Positions 30,287 through 40,683 are shown, counted from the first letter of the stretch. The stretch is 64,000 nucleotides of DNA from Vibrio gazogenes (GCF_002196515.1 NZ_CP018835.1:1550001-1614000), one strand, 5' to 3'. Notes: generated by a model from the letters alone, not told the origin. Program-made: numbers and translations.

Positions 30287-31348
30287 GTGGGTAAAAAGAA
30301 AAAATTAACCAAAGGACAAGTCCGTCGTGTCCGGCATAACCAGACAAAACGCTTAAAACAAGAAACCACCGTGGAATGGGATGAATCGATGCTGGGTTCA
30401 ACCAAACCAGGGTTGGTTATCAGTCGTTTTGGTCAACATGCTGATATTGAAGATTTACAAACTCGGGAAATTCATCGCTGTAATCTGCGCCGAGGCATCG
30501 AAACATTAGTCTCTGGCGACCGGGTTATCTGGCGTTCAGGGCTAGATATCATGGCAGGTATTTCCGGTGTTGTTGAAGCGGTTGAACCAAGACACTCGAT
30601 TCTGACGCGCCCTGATTACTACGATGGTTTAAAACCTGTTGCTGCCAATATTGATCAAGTCATTATTGTCTCTTCCGTTCTTCCTGAACTGTCGCTGAAT
30701 ATCATTGATCGCTACTTGATCGTCGCGGAAACCCTGAACATTCAACCACTTCTGGTGTTGAATAAGGTCGATTTACTCAGCACAGAGCAGAAGTTGGCGT
30801 TCCAAGAGTGGATGACAACTTATGAAAAACTGGGGTACCCGTCTCTTTTCGTCAGCCGGAAAACCGGGGAAGGTCTCGAACAACTTGAGTCCTACTTACA
30901 AGATAAAATCAATGTTTTTGTCGGTCAGTCCGGTGTCGGTAAATCCAGTCTGATCAATGCCATTTTGCCAAATCTGGAAACGGTCATTGAAGAAGGAGAT
31001 GTTTCTGCCAACTCAGGCTTGGGACAACATACCACCACAGCTGCGAGGCTCTATCATATTCCGACAGGCGGTGATTTGATCGATTCTCCCGGGGTCAGAG
31101 AGTTCGGATTATGGCATTTGACACCGGAAGAAATTACGCAAGCTTATGTTGAATTTCGTCCCTATTTAGGCGGCTGCAAATTCCGAGACTGTAAACACGA
31201 TGATGATCCCGGTTGTATCATTCGTGAAGCGGTAGAAAACGGTGACATCAGTGAAGTCAGATATGAAAACTACCACCGAATTCTGGAAAGCATGAGCGAA
31301 AATAAAGCCAATCGGCAGTATTCAAGAAATAAAAAAGCAGATCTGTAA
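30287..31348 (+). CDS. rsgA: small ribosomal subunit biogenesis GTPase RsgA
   Basis: RsgA is a circularly permuted GTPase that tests late 30S assembly. A basic N-terminal tail leads to an OB domain. The permuted G domain has NKVDLL before [15 protein letters not shown] and a later [10 protein letters not shown]. The C-terminal zinc motif is [14 protein letters not shown]. Length 353. The start is GTG 30287; an in-frame stop lies just upstream and there is no ATG, so GTG is well supported. Followed by psd after 76 bp. Confidence 0.95.
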   Translation: MGKKKKLTKGQVRRVRHNQTKRLKQETTVEWDESMLGSTKPGLVISRFGQHADIEDLQTREIHRCNLRRGIETLVSGDRVIWRSGLDIMAGISGVVEAVEPRHSILTRPDYYDGLKPVAANIDQVIIVSSVLPELSLNIIDRYLIVAETLNIQPLLVLNKVDLLSTEQKLAFQEWMTTYEKLGYPSLFVSRKTGEGLEQLESYLQDKINVFVGQSGVGKSSLINAILPNLETVIEEGDVSANSGLGQHTTTAARLYHIPTGGDLIDSPGVREFGLWHLTPEEITQAYVEFRPYLGGCKFRDCKHDDDPGCIIREAVENGDISEVRYENYHRILESMSENKANRQYSRNKKADL

Positions 31349-31424
31349 AATTGTGGCTACTGACATCCTGAAGGATATTCAGTAACATTCCGCTGTTTAA
31401 CTGATATGGAGTCGATGAGACTGA

Positions 31425-32291
31425 ATGAAAACCATGGATAAATTTAAAATTGGATTACAATACTGGTTACCTCAACATGCGCTAACACGACTGATGGGGA
31501 AACTTGCTGCCGCAAAAGCCGGGATTCTGACGACTTCGGTTATCCGCTGGTTTATCAAACACTATCAAGTCAACATGCATGAGGCCTTGCATACGGATCC
31601 GACTCATTTTAAAACCTTCAATGATTTTTTTGTTCGTGCGCTTAAACCGGACGCTAGGCCGATAGCAGAAGGAGATGATGTCTTAGTCTACCCTGCGGAT
31701 GCATGTATCAGTCAGTTTGGCCCAATCATGGACGGACAACTCATTCAGGCAAAAGGTCATACTTATTCTGCACTGGAACTACTTGGCGGAGATCCTGAAC
31801 TAGCAGAGCAGTTTTCAGGCGGTGGATTCGCAACATTGTATTTATCACCACGAGATTATCACCGCGTTCACATGCCTTGTGATGGTGTCTTGCGACAAAT
31901 GATTTATATCCCTGGCGATTTATTTTCGGTCAATCCACTCACTGCTGAAAATGTACCAAATCTATTTGCTCGGAATGAACGTGTCGTCTGTATATTTGAT
32001 ACACCATTCGGTCCTTTGGCACAGGTTCTGGTTGGCGCAACCATCGTCGGCAGTATTGAGTGTGTCTGGGATGGTTGTATTACACCGCCACGAGGTAATT
32101 CGATTTATCGTTGGGATTATCCATCTGAAGGGGATAACGCTGTTCACCTGAAGAAAGGCCAAGAAATGGGACGCTTCAAACTCGGCTCGACTGTGATCAA
32201 TTTATTTGCAAAAGAGCAAATCCGTTTTGATGATGCAATGGATATAACACTGCCCACATTAATGGGCGATGTATATGCCCATCGGAAATAA
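31425..32291 (+). CDS. psd: phosphatidylserine decarboxylase proenzyme
   Basis: Psd converts phosphatidylserine to phosphatidylethanolamine at the inner membrane. The proenzyme cleaves itself at LGST (residues 253-256), where the serine becomes the pyruvoyl group. The aspartate and histidine expected to assist lie in YPADACISQ and [11 protein letters not shown]. Length 288. A second in-frame ATG at 31434 gives a start ([15 protein letters not shown]) that resembles Vibrio homologues more closely and may be the real one. pssA, the preceding pathway step, is also in this window at 61384. Confidence 0.95.
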   Translation: MKTMDKFKIGLQYWLPQHALTRLMGKLAAAKAGILTTSVIRWFIKHYQVNMHEALHTDPTHFKTFNDFFVRALKPDARPIAEGDDVLVYPADACISQFGPIMDGQLIQAKGHTYSALELLGGDPELAEQFSGGGFATLYLSPRDYHRVHMPCDGVLRQMIYIPGDLFSVNPLTAENVPNLFARNERVVCIFDTPFGPLAQVLVGATIVGSIECVWDGCITPPRGNSIYRWDYPSEGDNAVHLKKGQEMGRFKLGSTVINLFAKEQIRFDDAMDITLPTLMGDVYAHRK

Positions 32292-32557
32292 TAAGCCCCA
32301 AAATGGTAAACCTGAGGGTTGCGATTATATAGATAAGATAACGAGCGCACCCCTCCCTCCCCCCTCAAGATGCACTCTCATTTTTTTGATTAAGCCATCA
32401 GTAAAACTCATATCAGAACATGTTCATATTGTTTGCATGATTTTTTTTATATACCATTCAGATTGGTGTTAAATATATCGGTAATCTTTATCCATGTAAG
32501 ATAAGCAGCTTCAGAAACTCTCTCACCCAATATAATTAATAAAACAGAGAAATTAAC

Positions 32558-33832
32558 ATGAAAAAATGTTTTATATCAGCGTTGTCTTTCATCTCCCCCG
32601 TTCTATGTTTACTTTTGATTACCCCATTATCCGCACAAGCCAATACTGGTTTTGCTCCAAGAATCATTAATGGCACGACTGCAACACTGGGGGACTGGCC
32701 TTTCATGACAGCAATCGTCGCGAAAGGTCGGAGTGCATCTAACGGGCAATTTTGTGGCGGAAGCTTTATCGGTGAAAGATACGTTTTAACCGCTTCTCAT
32801 TGTGTTGAGGGAAAATCAGCGAATGAACTTGATGTTATCATTGGAATAAATGATCTGAACAATGAAAGCACTGAAGGACAACGAGTCAGTGTGCAATCGA
32901 TCTACATGCATGAAGATTATAATAGTTCAACGATAACCAATGACATTGCAATCCTTGAACTATCTAATACCGTGACCGCAATACCTGTCGTTTTGGCGAC
33001 GACGACATTGGTGGATAGCCTAAGTGGCAATGGCACAACTGGCGACACTGTCACAGCCATGGGTTGGGGCAACACATCAACAACCAGTAACGCTTTTCCG
33101 TCAGTACTGAATGAGGTAAACCTGTTGTATGTCGATCGCAGCACTTGTCAAAACCTTGGCGGAGATTACAGTTTTGTCGGCAATGATGCTATTTGTGCTG
33201 GCTTTCAGACGGGTGGCAAGGATTCGTGTCAGGGTGACAGTGGCGGCCCTCTCATATACAACGATGGTGGTACGAATAAACAGATCGGGATTGTCAGTTG
33301 GGGCAATGGATGTGCACAACCCAATGCGTATGGCGTATATGCTAACGTTGGTTACTTCAAGAACAATCACTGGATTACTCAGAAGACCTCCGGTGTCAGC
33401 TACACACAAAAGGCTTATATCACAACAAGTAGCGGAACGGTGACTCAGACATTCGCCATCCGAAACTACAGCACTGAATCATTTGATATTACCCATATTC
33501 TGCCACCATCCGGCGTCACATTAATAAACAATGGCTGTACCACCACCTTGAACCAAAATGACAGTTGTTCACTGACTTTTGCAGCAGATGCTGCGCAATT
33601 GTATCAATCAAGAACAAAAACTATCACCATCGATACTGATCATTCTGTCTCTAGTGAATTAAAAATATTTTTTGTTTCTAAAGTGCCTGTGGTGGTATCA
33701 AGTTCCTCTGAAACTCCCCCTGAGGCTCCCCCTGAGACTCCCTCAGGAAAAAGTGGCGGCGCATCATTATTATTATGTTTTGTTGCCATCATCGGATTCA
33801 TGTTCAGACGTCAAAAAGGTTTGTCGAAATGA
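32558..33832 (+). CDS. secreted trypsin-like serine protease with GlyGly-CTERM tail
   Basis: A 424-residue S1-family protease resembling the Vibrio Ves proteases. A signal peptide (about 1-28) is followed by a short propeptide, cleaved before IINGTTATLGDWPF (after R35). The triad is H81 (LTASHC), D129 (NDIAILEL) and S228 (DSCQGDSGGP). D222 at the bottom of the S1 pocket predicts cleavage after Lys or Arg. A beta-rich domain of about 110 residues follows. The C terminus is a GlyGly-CTERM signal: SGGASLLL, a membrane segment, then RRQKG. Such tails are processed by rhombosortase, and the proteins are usually exported by type II secretion. Overlaps the next gene by 4 bp. Confidence 0.93.
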   Translation: MKKCFISALSFISPVLCLLLITPLSAQANTGFAPRIINGTTATLGDWPFMTAIVAKGRSASNGQFCGGSFIGERYVLTASHCVEGKSANELDVIIGINDLNNESTEGQRVSVQSIYMHEDYNSSTITNDIAILELSNTVTAIPVVLATTTLVDSLSGNGTTGDTVTAMGWGNTSTTSNAFPSVLNEVNLLYVDRSTCQNLGGDYSFVGNDAICAGFQTGGKDSCQGDSGGPLIYNDGGTNKQIGIVSWGNGCAQPNAYGVYANVGYFKNNHWITQKTSGVSYTQKAYITTSSGTVTQTFAIRNYSTESFDITHILPPSGVTLINNGCTTTLNQNDSCSLTFAADAAQLYQSRTKTITIDTDHSVSSELKIFFVSKVPVVVSSSSETPPEAPPETPSGKSGGASLLLCFVAIIGFMFRRQKGLSK

Positions 33833-34188
33833 ATAAATTCTTCTCACTGATCATTTTAGGGTGCTCTCTTATCGTGACGGTTTCCTGCTCATCAGAACAT
33901 ATTGAGGGAGAAAAAATTCCGTTGAAGAATAATCAAATCAACAATAACCACACGCTATCATTTACGGCTGTTTCCAATGGATGCAGCCAAAATTCAGATT
34001 TTTCTATCCATGTCAATCGACAGGAAAAAGATACCGCATTCATCTCAATTGTACGTATCAAAAAGGACTTATGCCGTCGCCTACCATTCTTTCAAGCTTT
34101 TCAATTGAATATCCCTTCCAATTTATTCAATAAAACGTTAGTCATACAAAACCCGACAGCACAGGCACTAACGAAAAATAATAACTAA
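33829..34188 (+). CDS. small lipoprotein coupled to the serine protease
   Basis: A 119-residue protein beginning with a lipoprotein signal: a hydrophobic stretch, then TVSC with lipidated Cys20. The mature part has two further cysteines (SNGCSQNSDF and KDLCRRLPFF) that could form a disulfide. The ATG overlaps the protease stop codon (ATGA), so translation is coupled. I do not recognise a characterised family. Possible roles are an inhibitor, chaperone or surface anchor for the protease; this is inferred only from the coupling. A hairpin follows at 34196-34223. Confidence 0.75.
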   Translation: MNKFFSLIILGCSLIVTVSCSSEHIEGEKIPLKNNQINNNHTLSFTAVSNGCSQNSDFSIHVNRQEKDTAFISIVRIKKDLCRRLPFFQAFQLNIPSNLFNKTLVIQNPTAQALTKNNN

Positions 34189-34195
34189 TCTGATC

Positions 34196-34223
34196 TTCAG
34201 TGGAGCCGATTGGCTTCACTGAA
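34196..34223 (+). terminator. hairpin after the protease-lipoprotein pair
   Basis: A 12-bp stem with one G-T pair (TTCAGTGGAGCC at 34196-34207, GGCTTCACTGAA at 34212-34223) and a GATT loop. A weak T-containing tract follows. It lies 8 bp after the lipoprotein stop and probably ends this two-gene unit. Confidence 0.6.
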
Positions 34224-34413
34224 TTGAATTGACACTTCAGGTCAACTGTACAAGCAATAACTTTGTCTTTCGTCTCAAAGATCTCAACATTACGGATGAC
34301 TGCATCATCTATCTTATTTCTCATACCGATGCTCAAAAACATTAACTCTCTCTAAGACCGATTCCCGTCTATAAATTATCCTTATATGTAGATTCTAAAT
34401 ATGGGTGTCGTTT

Positions 34414-35829
34414 ATGAAAAAAATCGATCTCAACCAACTCACCAAACTGCTTTTCTGCTTTCTGCCGCCACTCATTCTGCTCTGGATACCGATTGATGCG
34501 ATACCCATTCCGGAAATGACGCTGATCCAGCATCGACTACTGGCTATTTTCTTACTGGCAGCCCTCTTGTGGGTTCTGGAGCCAGTTCCTGTGTTCGCGA
34601 CCTCGATTCTCATTATCACGCTTGAACTCATCATGATTTCAAATAAGGGCTTACACTGGTTCCGCAAGCCACCAGAAGGCCATACATTTGGCGAACTGAT
34701 CCCTTACACTGACATATTCAGTGCTTTTTCTTCACCGATCATCATATTATTCATGGGGGGATTTGCATTGGCGATTGCAGCCTCTAAGTATGAGCTAGAC
34801 AATAATCTGGCACGCGTGCTGCTAAAACCATTCGGAACACAACCTAAATTCATCATGCTCGGGCTGATGCTTATTACTGCCTGTTTCTCGATGTTTATGT
34901 CCAACACAGCGACAACAGTCATGATGCTTGCACTACTAGGACCAATTGTTGCGTCCGCCCAACCGGGAGATAAAGGCATCAAAGCATTGGTACTCTGTAT
35001 TCCGATAGCCGCCAATACGGGGGGGATCGCCACACCAATCGGTACACCACCCAACGCAATCGCCCTCCAGTACCTGACCGGAGAAAATAGCATTAGTTTT
35101 CTGTCTTGGTTACTCATGGGACTACCATTCGTACTGATACAGATGACGATCGCATGGTTCTTACTACAAAAATTTTTTCCATCCTCTCAAAGCCATCTGA
35201 CACTGAATCTAGAAGGGCGATTTAAAACAACATGGCGCGCAATGACTGTTTATATTACTTTCGCTGTCACCATTCTATTGTGGATGACGACGTCACTACA
35301 CGGCATGAACACCTATGTCGTCGCCATTATCCCACTGGCGGTTTTCACCCTGACAGGGATCATGGGCAAAGAAGAGCTAAAACAAATTAACTGGGATGTG
35401 CTATGGCTGGTCGCAGGGGGGATCGCGATTGGTATCGGGTTGGAAGAAACAGGACTTGCCAAAGCATTAGCTCACTCAATCAACTATCAAAATCTATCAC
35501 CAATGTCAGTGGTGATTTCGTTATCTCTGGTTTGCTGGCTGATGGCAAACTTCATGTCGAATACCGCAACAGCCAACTTATTAATGCCAATCGCCGCCGC
35601 CATCGGTAGTTCTATGACCAGTCTGCAAGCAATCGGAGGATTACAAGGACTGCTCGTGGTGGTTGCATTCTCCGCCTCATTAGGGATGATCCTACCGGTT
35701 TCGACACCACCTAATTCCTTGGCCTACTCAACAGGTTTAATCGAAAGTAAAGACATGGCGAAAATAGGAACGCTCATTGGTATCATTGGTTTACTGATCG
35801 TCTATACCACAGCTTGGATACTCACCTGA
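34414..35829 (+). CDS. DASS (SLC13) family sodium/anion symporter
   Basis: A 471-residue membrane protein of the divalent anion:sodium symporter family, which takes up di- or tricarboxylates, sulfate or phosphate. Both family Ser-Asn-Thr repeats are present: FMSNTATTVMMLALL and NFMSNTATANLLMPIA, each at the tip of a re-entrant hairpin. The first is followed by GIATPIGTPPNAIAL and the second by a PVSTPPNSLAYS segment. The substrate cannot be told from sequence. ATG 34414 is chosen over an in-frame ATG at 34405. No cotranscribed partner. Confidence 0.88.
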   Translation: MKKIDLNQLTKLLFCFLPPLILLWIPIDAIPIPEMTLIQHRLLAIFLLAALLWVLEPVPVFATSILIITLELIMISNKGLHWFRKPPEGHTFGELIPYTDIFSAFSSPIIILFMGGFALAIAASKYELDNNLARVLLKPFGTQPKFIMLGLMLITACFSMFMSNTATTVMMLALLGPIVASAQPGDKGIKALVLCIPIAANTGGIATPIGTPPNAIALQYLTGENSISFLSWLLMGLPFVLIQMTIAWFLLQKFFPSSQSHLTLNLEGRFKTTWRAMTVYITFAVTILLWMTTSLHGMNTYVVAIIPLAVFTLTGIMGKEELKQINWDVLWLVAGGIAIGIGLEETGLAKALAHSINYQNLSPMSVVISLSLVCWLMANFMSNTATANLLMPIAAAIGSSMTSLQAIGGLQGLLVVVAFSASLGMILPVSTPPNSLAYSTGLIESKDMAKIGTLIGIIGLLIVYTTAWILT

Positions 35830-35865
35830 CATACTATGGGGCCTATTTGTGCCTGTGAGAATCCC

Positions 35866-35918
35866 CCCTCAGAAACGTGTTACTTTTGCTTTCGAGTAAC
35901 ACGTTAACCTGAGTGAGG
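35866..35918 (+). other. strong stem-loop 3' of the DASS gene
   Basis: A perfect 11-bp inverted repeat, AACGTGTTACT (35874-35884) and AGTAACACGTT (35895-35905). It is extended outward by CTCAG / CTGAG after a few unpaired bases. No T run follows on either strand, so it is not a standard intrinsic terminator. It may stabilise the 3' end of the transporter mRNA or act as an operator for the downstream gene. Confidence 0.5.
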
Positions 35919-36039
35919 CCACTATCTCAAATGCCATAAAAACACTTTAAAATAAACCGTATAAACCGCTTTGTTTTCATATCCGCTTCAGGCATATTGA
36001 TGCGCTGTTTTTTGCGACTTTCGGTATAGAGATACATCT

Positions 36040-36921
36040 ATGGGTTACGAGTGGTTAGCACTTGCTGCGGCTTTTTTATGGGCTATCGCCAGTATATTGT
36101 CTGTCACCCCGGCACGACATCTGGGCACATTTTCCTATAGTCGTTGGCGTATGGGTTGTACATCCCTCATGCTGGGATTGTTTGCTTGGTTCACCCAGGG
36201 ATGGAGCACGGTCGAATCCATGCACATCATTCCGATGATGTTATCCGGCTTAATCGGTATCTTCATCGGTGATACTGCGCTATTCGCTTGCATGAATCGC
36301 ATGGGCCCGAGGCAAGCAGGGCTACTCTTCTCTTGCCATGCGGTGTTTTCTGCCATTCTCGGCTATTTCCTGTTTCAGGAAACCATGACCACCGGAGAGT
36401 TCCTTGGTTCAGTGCTCGTTTTTAGTGGTGTTGTAATCGCCATATTTTTCCGTAAAGCTCAGCCCGGCACACTCGAAATGATTCATGGTAAGGTGTGGAT
36501 TGCAATCGCGCTGGGACTACTCGCTGCATTGTGTCAGGCTCTCGGCGGCATTTTAGCTAAACCAGTGATGCAGACATCGATTGATCCAATTGCCGCTTCC
36601 GCACTACGTATGATTTCAGCCTTTATTGCACACAGTATTTTATTTCTATCCGGCGTTCGGATCGCAAGACCAACTCAGGCAATGAATCGTAAAATATTTT
36701 CGACAACATTACTCAATGCTTTCCTTGCGATGGCGCTGGGAATGACACTGATTTTATACGCACTCCGAGACGGAAACGTGGGAATGGTTGCATTACTTTC
36801 ATCAACCACTCCAATTATGTTATTACCGATCTTATGGTTTTATACCAAACAACGCCCGAACCGATTTGCTTGGGGTGGCGCCATCATTGCTGTTCTCGGG
36901 ACGGGTATGTTGGTGTACTAA
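36040..36921 (+). CDS. EamA/DMT family transporter
   Basis: A 293-residue protein with ten predicted membrane segments in two EamA repeats (about 1-135 and 150-293). It starts with WLALAAAFLWAIASIL, the usual first helix of drug/metabolite exporters. Repeat two ends TPIMLLPILWF followed by GAIIAVLGTGMLVY. Members export amino acids, purine derivatives or other metabolites; the substrate is unknown. Monocistronic; the 118 bp before gpmM hold only promoter-like sequence. Confidence 0.85.
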   Translation: MGYEWLALAAAFLWAIASILSVTPARHLGTFSYSRWRMGCTSLMLGLFAWFTQGWSTVESMHIIPMMLSGLIGIFIGDTALFACMNRMGPRQAGLLFSCHAVFSAILGYFLFQETMTTGEFLGSVLVFSGVVIAIFFRKAQPGTLEMIHGKVWIAIALGLLAALCQALGGILAKPVMQTSIDPIAASALRMISAFIAHSILFLSGVRIARPTQAMNRKIFSTTLLNAFLAMALGMTLILYALRDGNVGMVALLSSTTPIMLLPILWFYTKQRPNRFAWGGAIIAVLGTGMLVY

Positions 36922-37103
36922 TACTGGTGCACTCAGACGGTACAAAGACAACAGAATAAAATAGTGTGATTTATTATCTGTAAGGTACTATGGATGGAAT
37001 TGATAGGGAGAATCATTGATCTTAACCCTCATCACACCGTGTAAAATGTAGTAAAATTACGTTAGTTTTTCATTTAGATATTTGAATTTGACGAGGTATC
37101 ACT

Positions 37104-38633
37104 ATGTCATCAAAGCAGCCAATGGCTCTGGTCATTCTTGACGGTTGGGGTTACCGTGAAGACAACGCAAGTAACGCTATCAACAATGCGAAAACCCCTG
37201 TACTGGATAGTCTGGTTGCCAACAATCCTCATACACTGATTTCGGCTTCTGGTCTGGATGTGGGCTTACCCGATGGTCAAATGGGGAATTCAGAAGTTGG
37301 TCATACCAATATTGGTGCCGGACGGGTTGTGTACCAAGATTTGACTCGGATTACTAAAGCGATTGCCGACGGTGAATTCCAAACCAATGAAACACTGGTT
37401 GCTGCAATTGATAAAGCCGTTGCGGCTGGAAAAGCAGTTCATCTGATGGGATTGATGTCTCCGGGTGGTGTTCACTCTCACGAAGATCATATCTATGCTG
37501 CTGTTGAACTGGCAGCGGAACGCGGCGCAGAAAAAATCTATCTGCATTGTTTCCTTGATGGACGTGATACACCGCCACGCAGTGCTGAAGATTCACTAAA
37601 ACGTTTTGACGAACTATTCGCAAAACTCGGTAAAGGCCGGATTGCTTCCTTAGTCGGACGCTATTATGCAATGGATCGTGATAACAACTGGGATCGAGTA
37701 CAAAAAGCCTATGACCTGCTAACGCAGGCAAAAAGCGAGTTCACTTACGACAGCGCAGTGGCTGGTCTCGAAGCTGCCTATGCCCGTGAAGAAAATGATG
37801 AGTTTGTTCAGGCAACGGTCATTCAGGCTGACGGAGAAGCATCGGCTGCAGTCGAAGACGGTGACACGATTATCTTTATGAACTATCGCGCTGACCGTGC
37901 CCGTGAAATCACACGGACGTTTGTTGCTGACTTCGCCGGTTTTGAACGGGAAAAATTCCCAGCGGCTGAGTTTGTAATGCTGACACAATACGCAGCGGAT
38001 ATCCCGCTCAACTGTGCTTATCCACCAGAATCTTTGAGCAATACCTATGGTGAGTGGCTGTCGAAATCAGGAAAAACTCAACTCCGGATTTCTGAAACAG
38101 AGAAATACGCACACGTGACCTTTTTCTTCAATGGTGGTGTCGAAACCGAATTTGAAGGTGAAGAACGCCAACTTGTTGCCTCACCAAAAGTTGCGACGTA
38201 CGATCTGCAGCCAGAAATGAGTTCTGAAGAGCTAACCGACAAACTGGTTGCAGCAATCCGCTCTGGTAAATATGACGCCATTATTTGTAATTATCCGAAC
38301 GGCGATATGGTTGGTCATACTGGCGTTTACGATGCAGCAGTTCAAGCTTGTGAAGCTGTCGATAAATGTATCGGTCGTGTTGTTGAAGCGATCAAAGAAG
38401 TCAATGGTCAACTGCTTATTACTGCGGACCATGGTAATGCTGAGATGATGGTAAACCCAGAAACCGGTGGGACACATACAGCACATACCAACCTGCCTGT
38501 ACCGCTAATCTATGTGGGTAATCAGGACATCCAATTCAAAGACGACGGCAAACTTTCTGATCTGGCACCAACCATGCTTGCTCTGACCGAGATGGAAATT
38601 CCTGACGAAATGTCCGGAAAAGTCTTGTTTTAA
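37104..38633 (+). CDS. gpmM: 2,3-bisphosphoglycerate-independent phosphoglycerate mutase
   Basis: GpmM interconverts 3- and 2-phosphoglycerate with two Mn ions. The alkaline-phosphatase-like core shows [12 protein letters not shown] (metal aspartate) and [17 protein letters not shown] with the phosphorylated serine S63. [26 protein letters not shown] and [11 protein letters not shown] are the other metal motifs. 509 residues. In E. coli it precedes envC, as here. Confidence 0.97.
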   Translation: MSSKQPMALVILDGWGYREDNASNAINNAKTPVLDSLVANNPHTLISASGLDVGLPDGQMGNSEVGHTNIGAGRVVYQDLTRITKAIADGEFQTNETLVAAIDKAVAAGKAVHLMGLMSPGGVHSHEDHIYAAVELAAERGAEKIYLHCFLDGRDTPPRSAEDSLKRFDELFAKLGKGRIASLVGRYYAMDRDNNWDRVQKAYDLLTQAKSEFTYDSAVAGLEAAYAREENDEFVQATVIQADGEASAAVEDGDTIIFMNYRADRAREITRTFVADFAGFEREKFPAAEFVMLTQYAADIPLNCAYPPESLSNTYGEWLSKSGKTQLRISETEKYAHVTFFFNGGVETEFEGEERQLVASPKVATYDLQPEMSSEELTDKLVAAIRSGKYDAIICNYPNGDMVGHTGVYDAAVQACEAVDKCIGRVVEAIKEVNGQLLITADHGNAEMMVNPETGGTHTAHTNLPVPLIYVGNQDIQFKDDGKLSDLAPTMLALTEMEIPDEMSGKVLF

Positions 38634-38670
38634 GATTTGACGATCTGATTACTCAAATCAAACATAATAA

Positions 38671-38712
38671 AAACAGCAGCCCTATATACAACATATAGGG
38701 CTGTTTATTTTT
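38671..38712 (+). terminator. terminator of gpmM
   Basis: AAACAG, a 3-nt bulge, then CCCTATAT (38671-38687) pairs with ATATAGGGCTGTTT (38693-38706). It is followed by ATTTTTA. It separates gpmM from envC, which must have its own promoter or depend on read-through. Confidence 0.8.
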
Positions 38713-38808
38713 AGAGCCAGAGAAAGTTTTTTACATTTCAGTGTCGAGGCACTTCATTGTTTCTGTATACTGAGAGTCTTCTTCTTCAATTAAGCATGAT
38801 ACAAGAGC

Positions 38809-39954
38809 ATGGTGCCGTTTTTGACGATTCGATTCTTTACACTTTCGCGTTATTTAAAACCGCGTCATATTAGTATTTTACTCCTCACACTGTTATTCCA
38901 CCTTGACAGCTATGCTGCATCGAAACAAGAGTTGCAGGGAGTTAAGAATGAAATATCTCGCCAGCAACAGTCGCTTGACTCTCAAACAAAACAGCTGGAT
39001 AACTTACAAAATACGCTCAAGAGCCAAGAACTGGAGATAAGTTCATTAGAAAAACAAATCTCCCAGACTCAAAGTCAGCTCAATCGTTCAACTCACAACC
39101 TGTCCCAGTTAAAAGAGCGCATCAAAGCACTGGCACAACAAAAAGAAGATCAGTCAGAACGATTAAAGCGGCTGCTACATACCTATTACATCACACGGCA
39201 ATCAAATCATTTGTCCGGTCTCCTGAAAGATGATGCCGATGAAGATCGTATCAGCCAGTATTACCAGCATCTGGCACAAGCACGTTCAGAGACAATTCAT
39301 AATCTAGAGCAAACAAAACAGCAGTTAGCTCAACACGAACGACAACTGACGCAAGAACAGGAACAGATCCAGTCCCTCCTTTCCCAACAGACCAAAAAGC
39401 GTAATCAACTTCAGCAAACCCAGCGAAAGCGCAAAAATACAGTCAACAAAATTCGCTCTCGAATATCCGGTGATAAAAATTATCTTGCGGAATTACAGCG
39501 CAATGAATCAAGGCTCAAAGCCGAAATTGCTAAAGCAGCGAAGCGCAGTCAAGTCCCGATGGATGGTTTTGCCCGACAAAGAGGGAAACTCCCTTGGCCA
39601 ATCAAAGGGAAATTATTGCACCGTTTCGGCACACGCCAAACTGGCCAGATTAAGTGGAAAGGGATTGTTATCAATGCTGCATACGGGCAACCCGTCAAAG
39701 CAGTTTACCCCGGGAGTATCGTTTTTTCTGATTATCTACGCGGGTATGGGCTCGTTGTTTTAATCGATCACGGTAAAGGCGATATGACGTTGTATGGTTT
39801 CAACCAAACGCTCCTCAGAAAAGAAGGTGATAAAGTGAGAGCCGGAGAAACCATCGCTCTAGCAGGTGATACGGGGGGCCAACCGGTTTCCTCACTCTAC
39901 TTTGAGGTCCGGAGAAATAGTAAGGCTTCGAATCCACTCCGCTGGTTGCAATAG
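38809..39954 (+). CDS. envC: murein hydrolase activator EnvC
   Basis: EnvC activates the amidases AmiA and AmiB at the division septum and is itself controlled by FtsEX. A signal peptide (about 1-36) is followed by a long Gln-rich coiled coil (about 38-245) and a C-terminal LytM/M23 domain. The metal ligands of active M23 enzymes are missing: GIVINAAYG stands where HxxxD would be, and LYFEVRRN replaces the HxH-type histidine. The domain is therefore an activator, not an enzyme. Its amidase partner is encoded at 24927-26648. Confidence 0.93.
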   Translation: MVPFLTIRFFTLSRYLKPRHISILLLTLLFHLDSYAASKQELQGVKNEISRQQQSLDSQTKQLDNLQNTLKSQELEISSLEKQISQTQSQLNRSTHNLSQLKERIKALAQQKEDQSERLKRLLHTYYITRQSNHLSGLLKDDADEDRISQYYQHLAQARSETIHNLEQTKQQLAQHERQLTQEQEQIQSLLSQQTKKRNQLQQTQRKRKNTVNKIRSRISGDKNYLAELQRNESRLKAEIAKAAKRSQVPMDGFARQRGKLPWPIKGKLLHRFGTRQTGQIKWKGIVINAAYGQPVKAVYPGSIVFSDYLRGYGLVVLIDHGKGDMTLYGFNQTLLRKEGDKVRAGETIALAGDTGGQPVSSLYFEVRRNSKASNPLRWLQ

Positions 39955-39972
39955 AGCACGTTTGCCACATTA

Positions 39973-40018
39973 TAAAAATCCCCGGTGCTGACTTTTCACC
40001 AGAGCCGGGGGGGATTCT
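39973..40018 (-). terminator. terminator of the TetR gene
   Basis: ATCCCCGG near 39978-39985 pairs with CCGGGGGGAT at 40005-40015 across a loop. On the minus strand the stem is followed by TTTTTATA. It ends the TetR gene and may also end envC from the other side. Confidence 0.65.
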
Positions 40019-40035
40019 ACGCTATCAGATAATCT

Positions 40036-40683
40036 TTATTCAGAGTGCATCGCTCTGACGCCTTCTTCTAGTATCTGCAACTGTTCTGCACCACCAACTG
40101 TCGCTCTCGGCTTGACCACAGCAATCACATGTAACATGCCTTGATGGATAACTTCTTCAGTCACCTGAGCTTTCTGTGACATCGCGGCACGATAACTCAA
40201 CCAATTCGCTGTAATCATATGAAGCGTCGTGACAAAAGACTCCATCTCAGACTCAGGTATCTCAATCAACTCGATCTCGATAAATCGACTGACAATACTC
40301 ACCAAATTATGTCTTAGTTTTTCCTGAACGCGAATATAAGAACGATGTAATACCTCATCTCTTTGGAGAATTTCCGGTAAATTCGCGTAAAAAAAACGGT
40401 ATTTCCACATCAGTGTAAAAATGGAATCTAAATAATGTTTCAGAAGCGATAGACTCTCTTTATGCCCATGAGGCGGAGCAAAGCGTTCGAGCAGTTCACT
40501 AGAGTAAAGCTCAAAAATTGCTCTGATAATCTCTTGCTTATTCCGAAAATGATAATACAGATTCCCAGGACTGATGTGTATATAAGCGGAAATATGGTTT
40601 GTTGTAACCGTGCGTTCACCCTGTTCGTTAAAAAGCTCCAGCGCTGCAAAAATAATTCGATCTTTCGTTTTCATATCAGGCAT
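40036..40683 (-). CDS. TetR family transcriptional regulator
   Basis: A 215-residue regulator with an N-terminal TetR helix-turn-helix (about 5-52): KDRIIFAALELFNEQGERT, then ISPGNLYYHFRNKQEI as recognition helix. The C-terminal all-helical domain is ligand-binding and variable. It is not SlmA, whose sequence differs. Monocistronic, between envC and hemE, with no obvious target next to it. Ligand and targets unknown. Confidence 0.88.
   Translation of the reverse strand: MPDMKTKDRIIFAALELFNEQGERTVTTNHISAYIHISPGNLYYHFRNKQEIIRAIFELYSSELLERFAPPHGHKESLSLLKHYLDSIFTLMWKYRFFYANLPEILQRDEVLHRSYIRVQEKLRHNLVSIVSRFIEIELIEIPESEMESFVTTLHMITANWLSYRAAMSQKAQVTEEVIHQGMLHVIAVVKPRATVGGAEQLQILEEGVRAMHSE

Noticed and set aside
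38809..39954. EnvC as an active M23 endopeptidase
   Set aside because: The HxxxD and HxH-type metal ligands are replaced, which is the normal state of EnvC-type activators.
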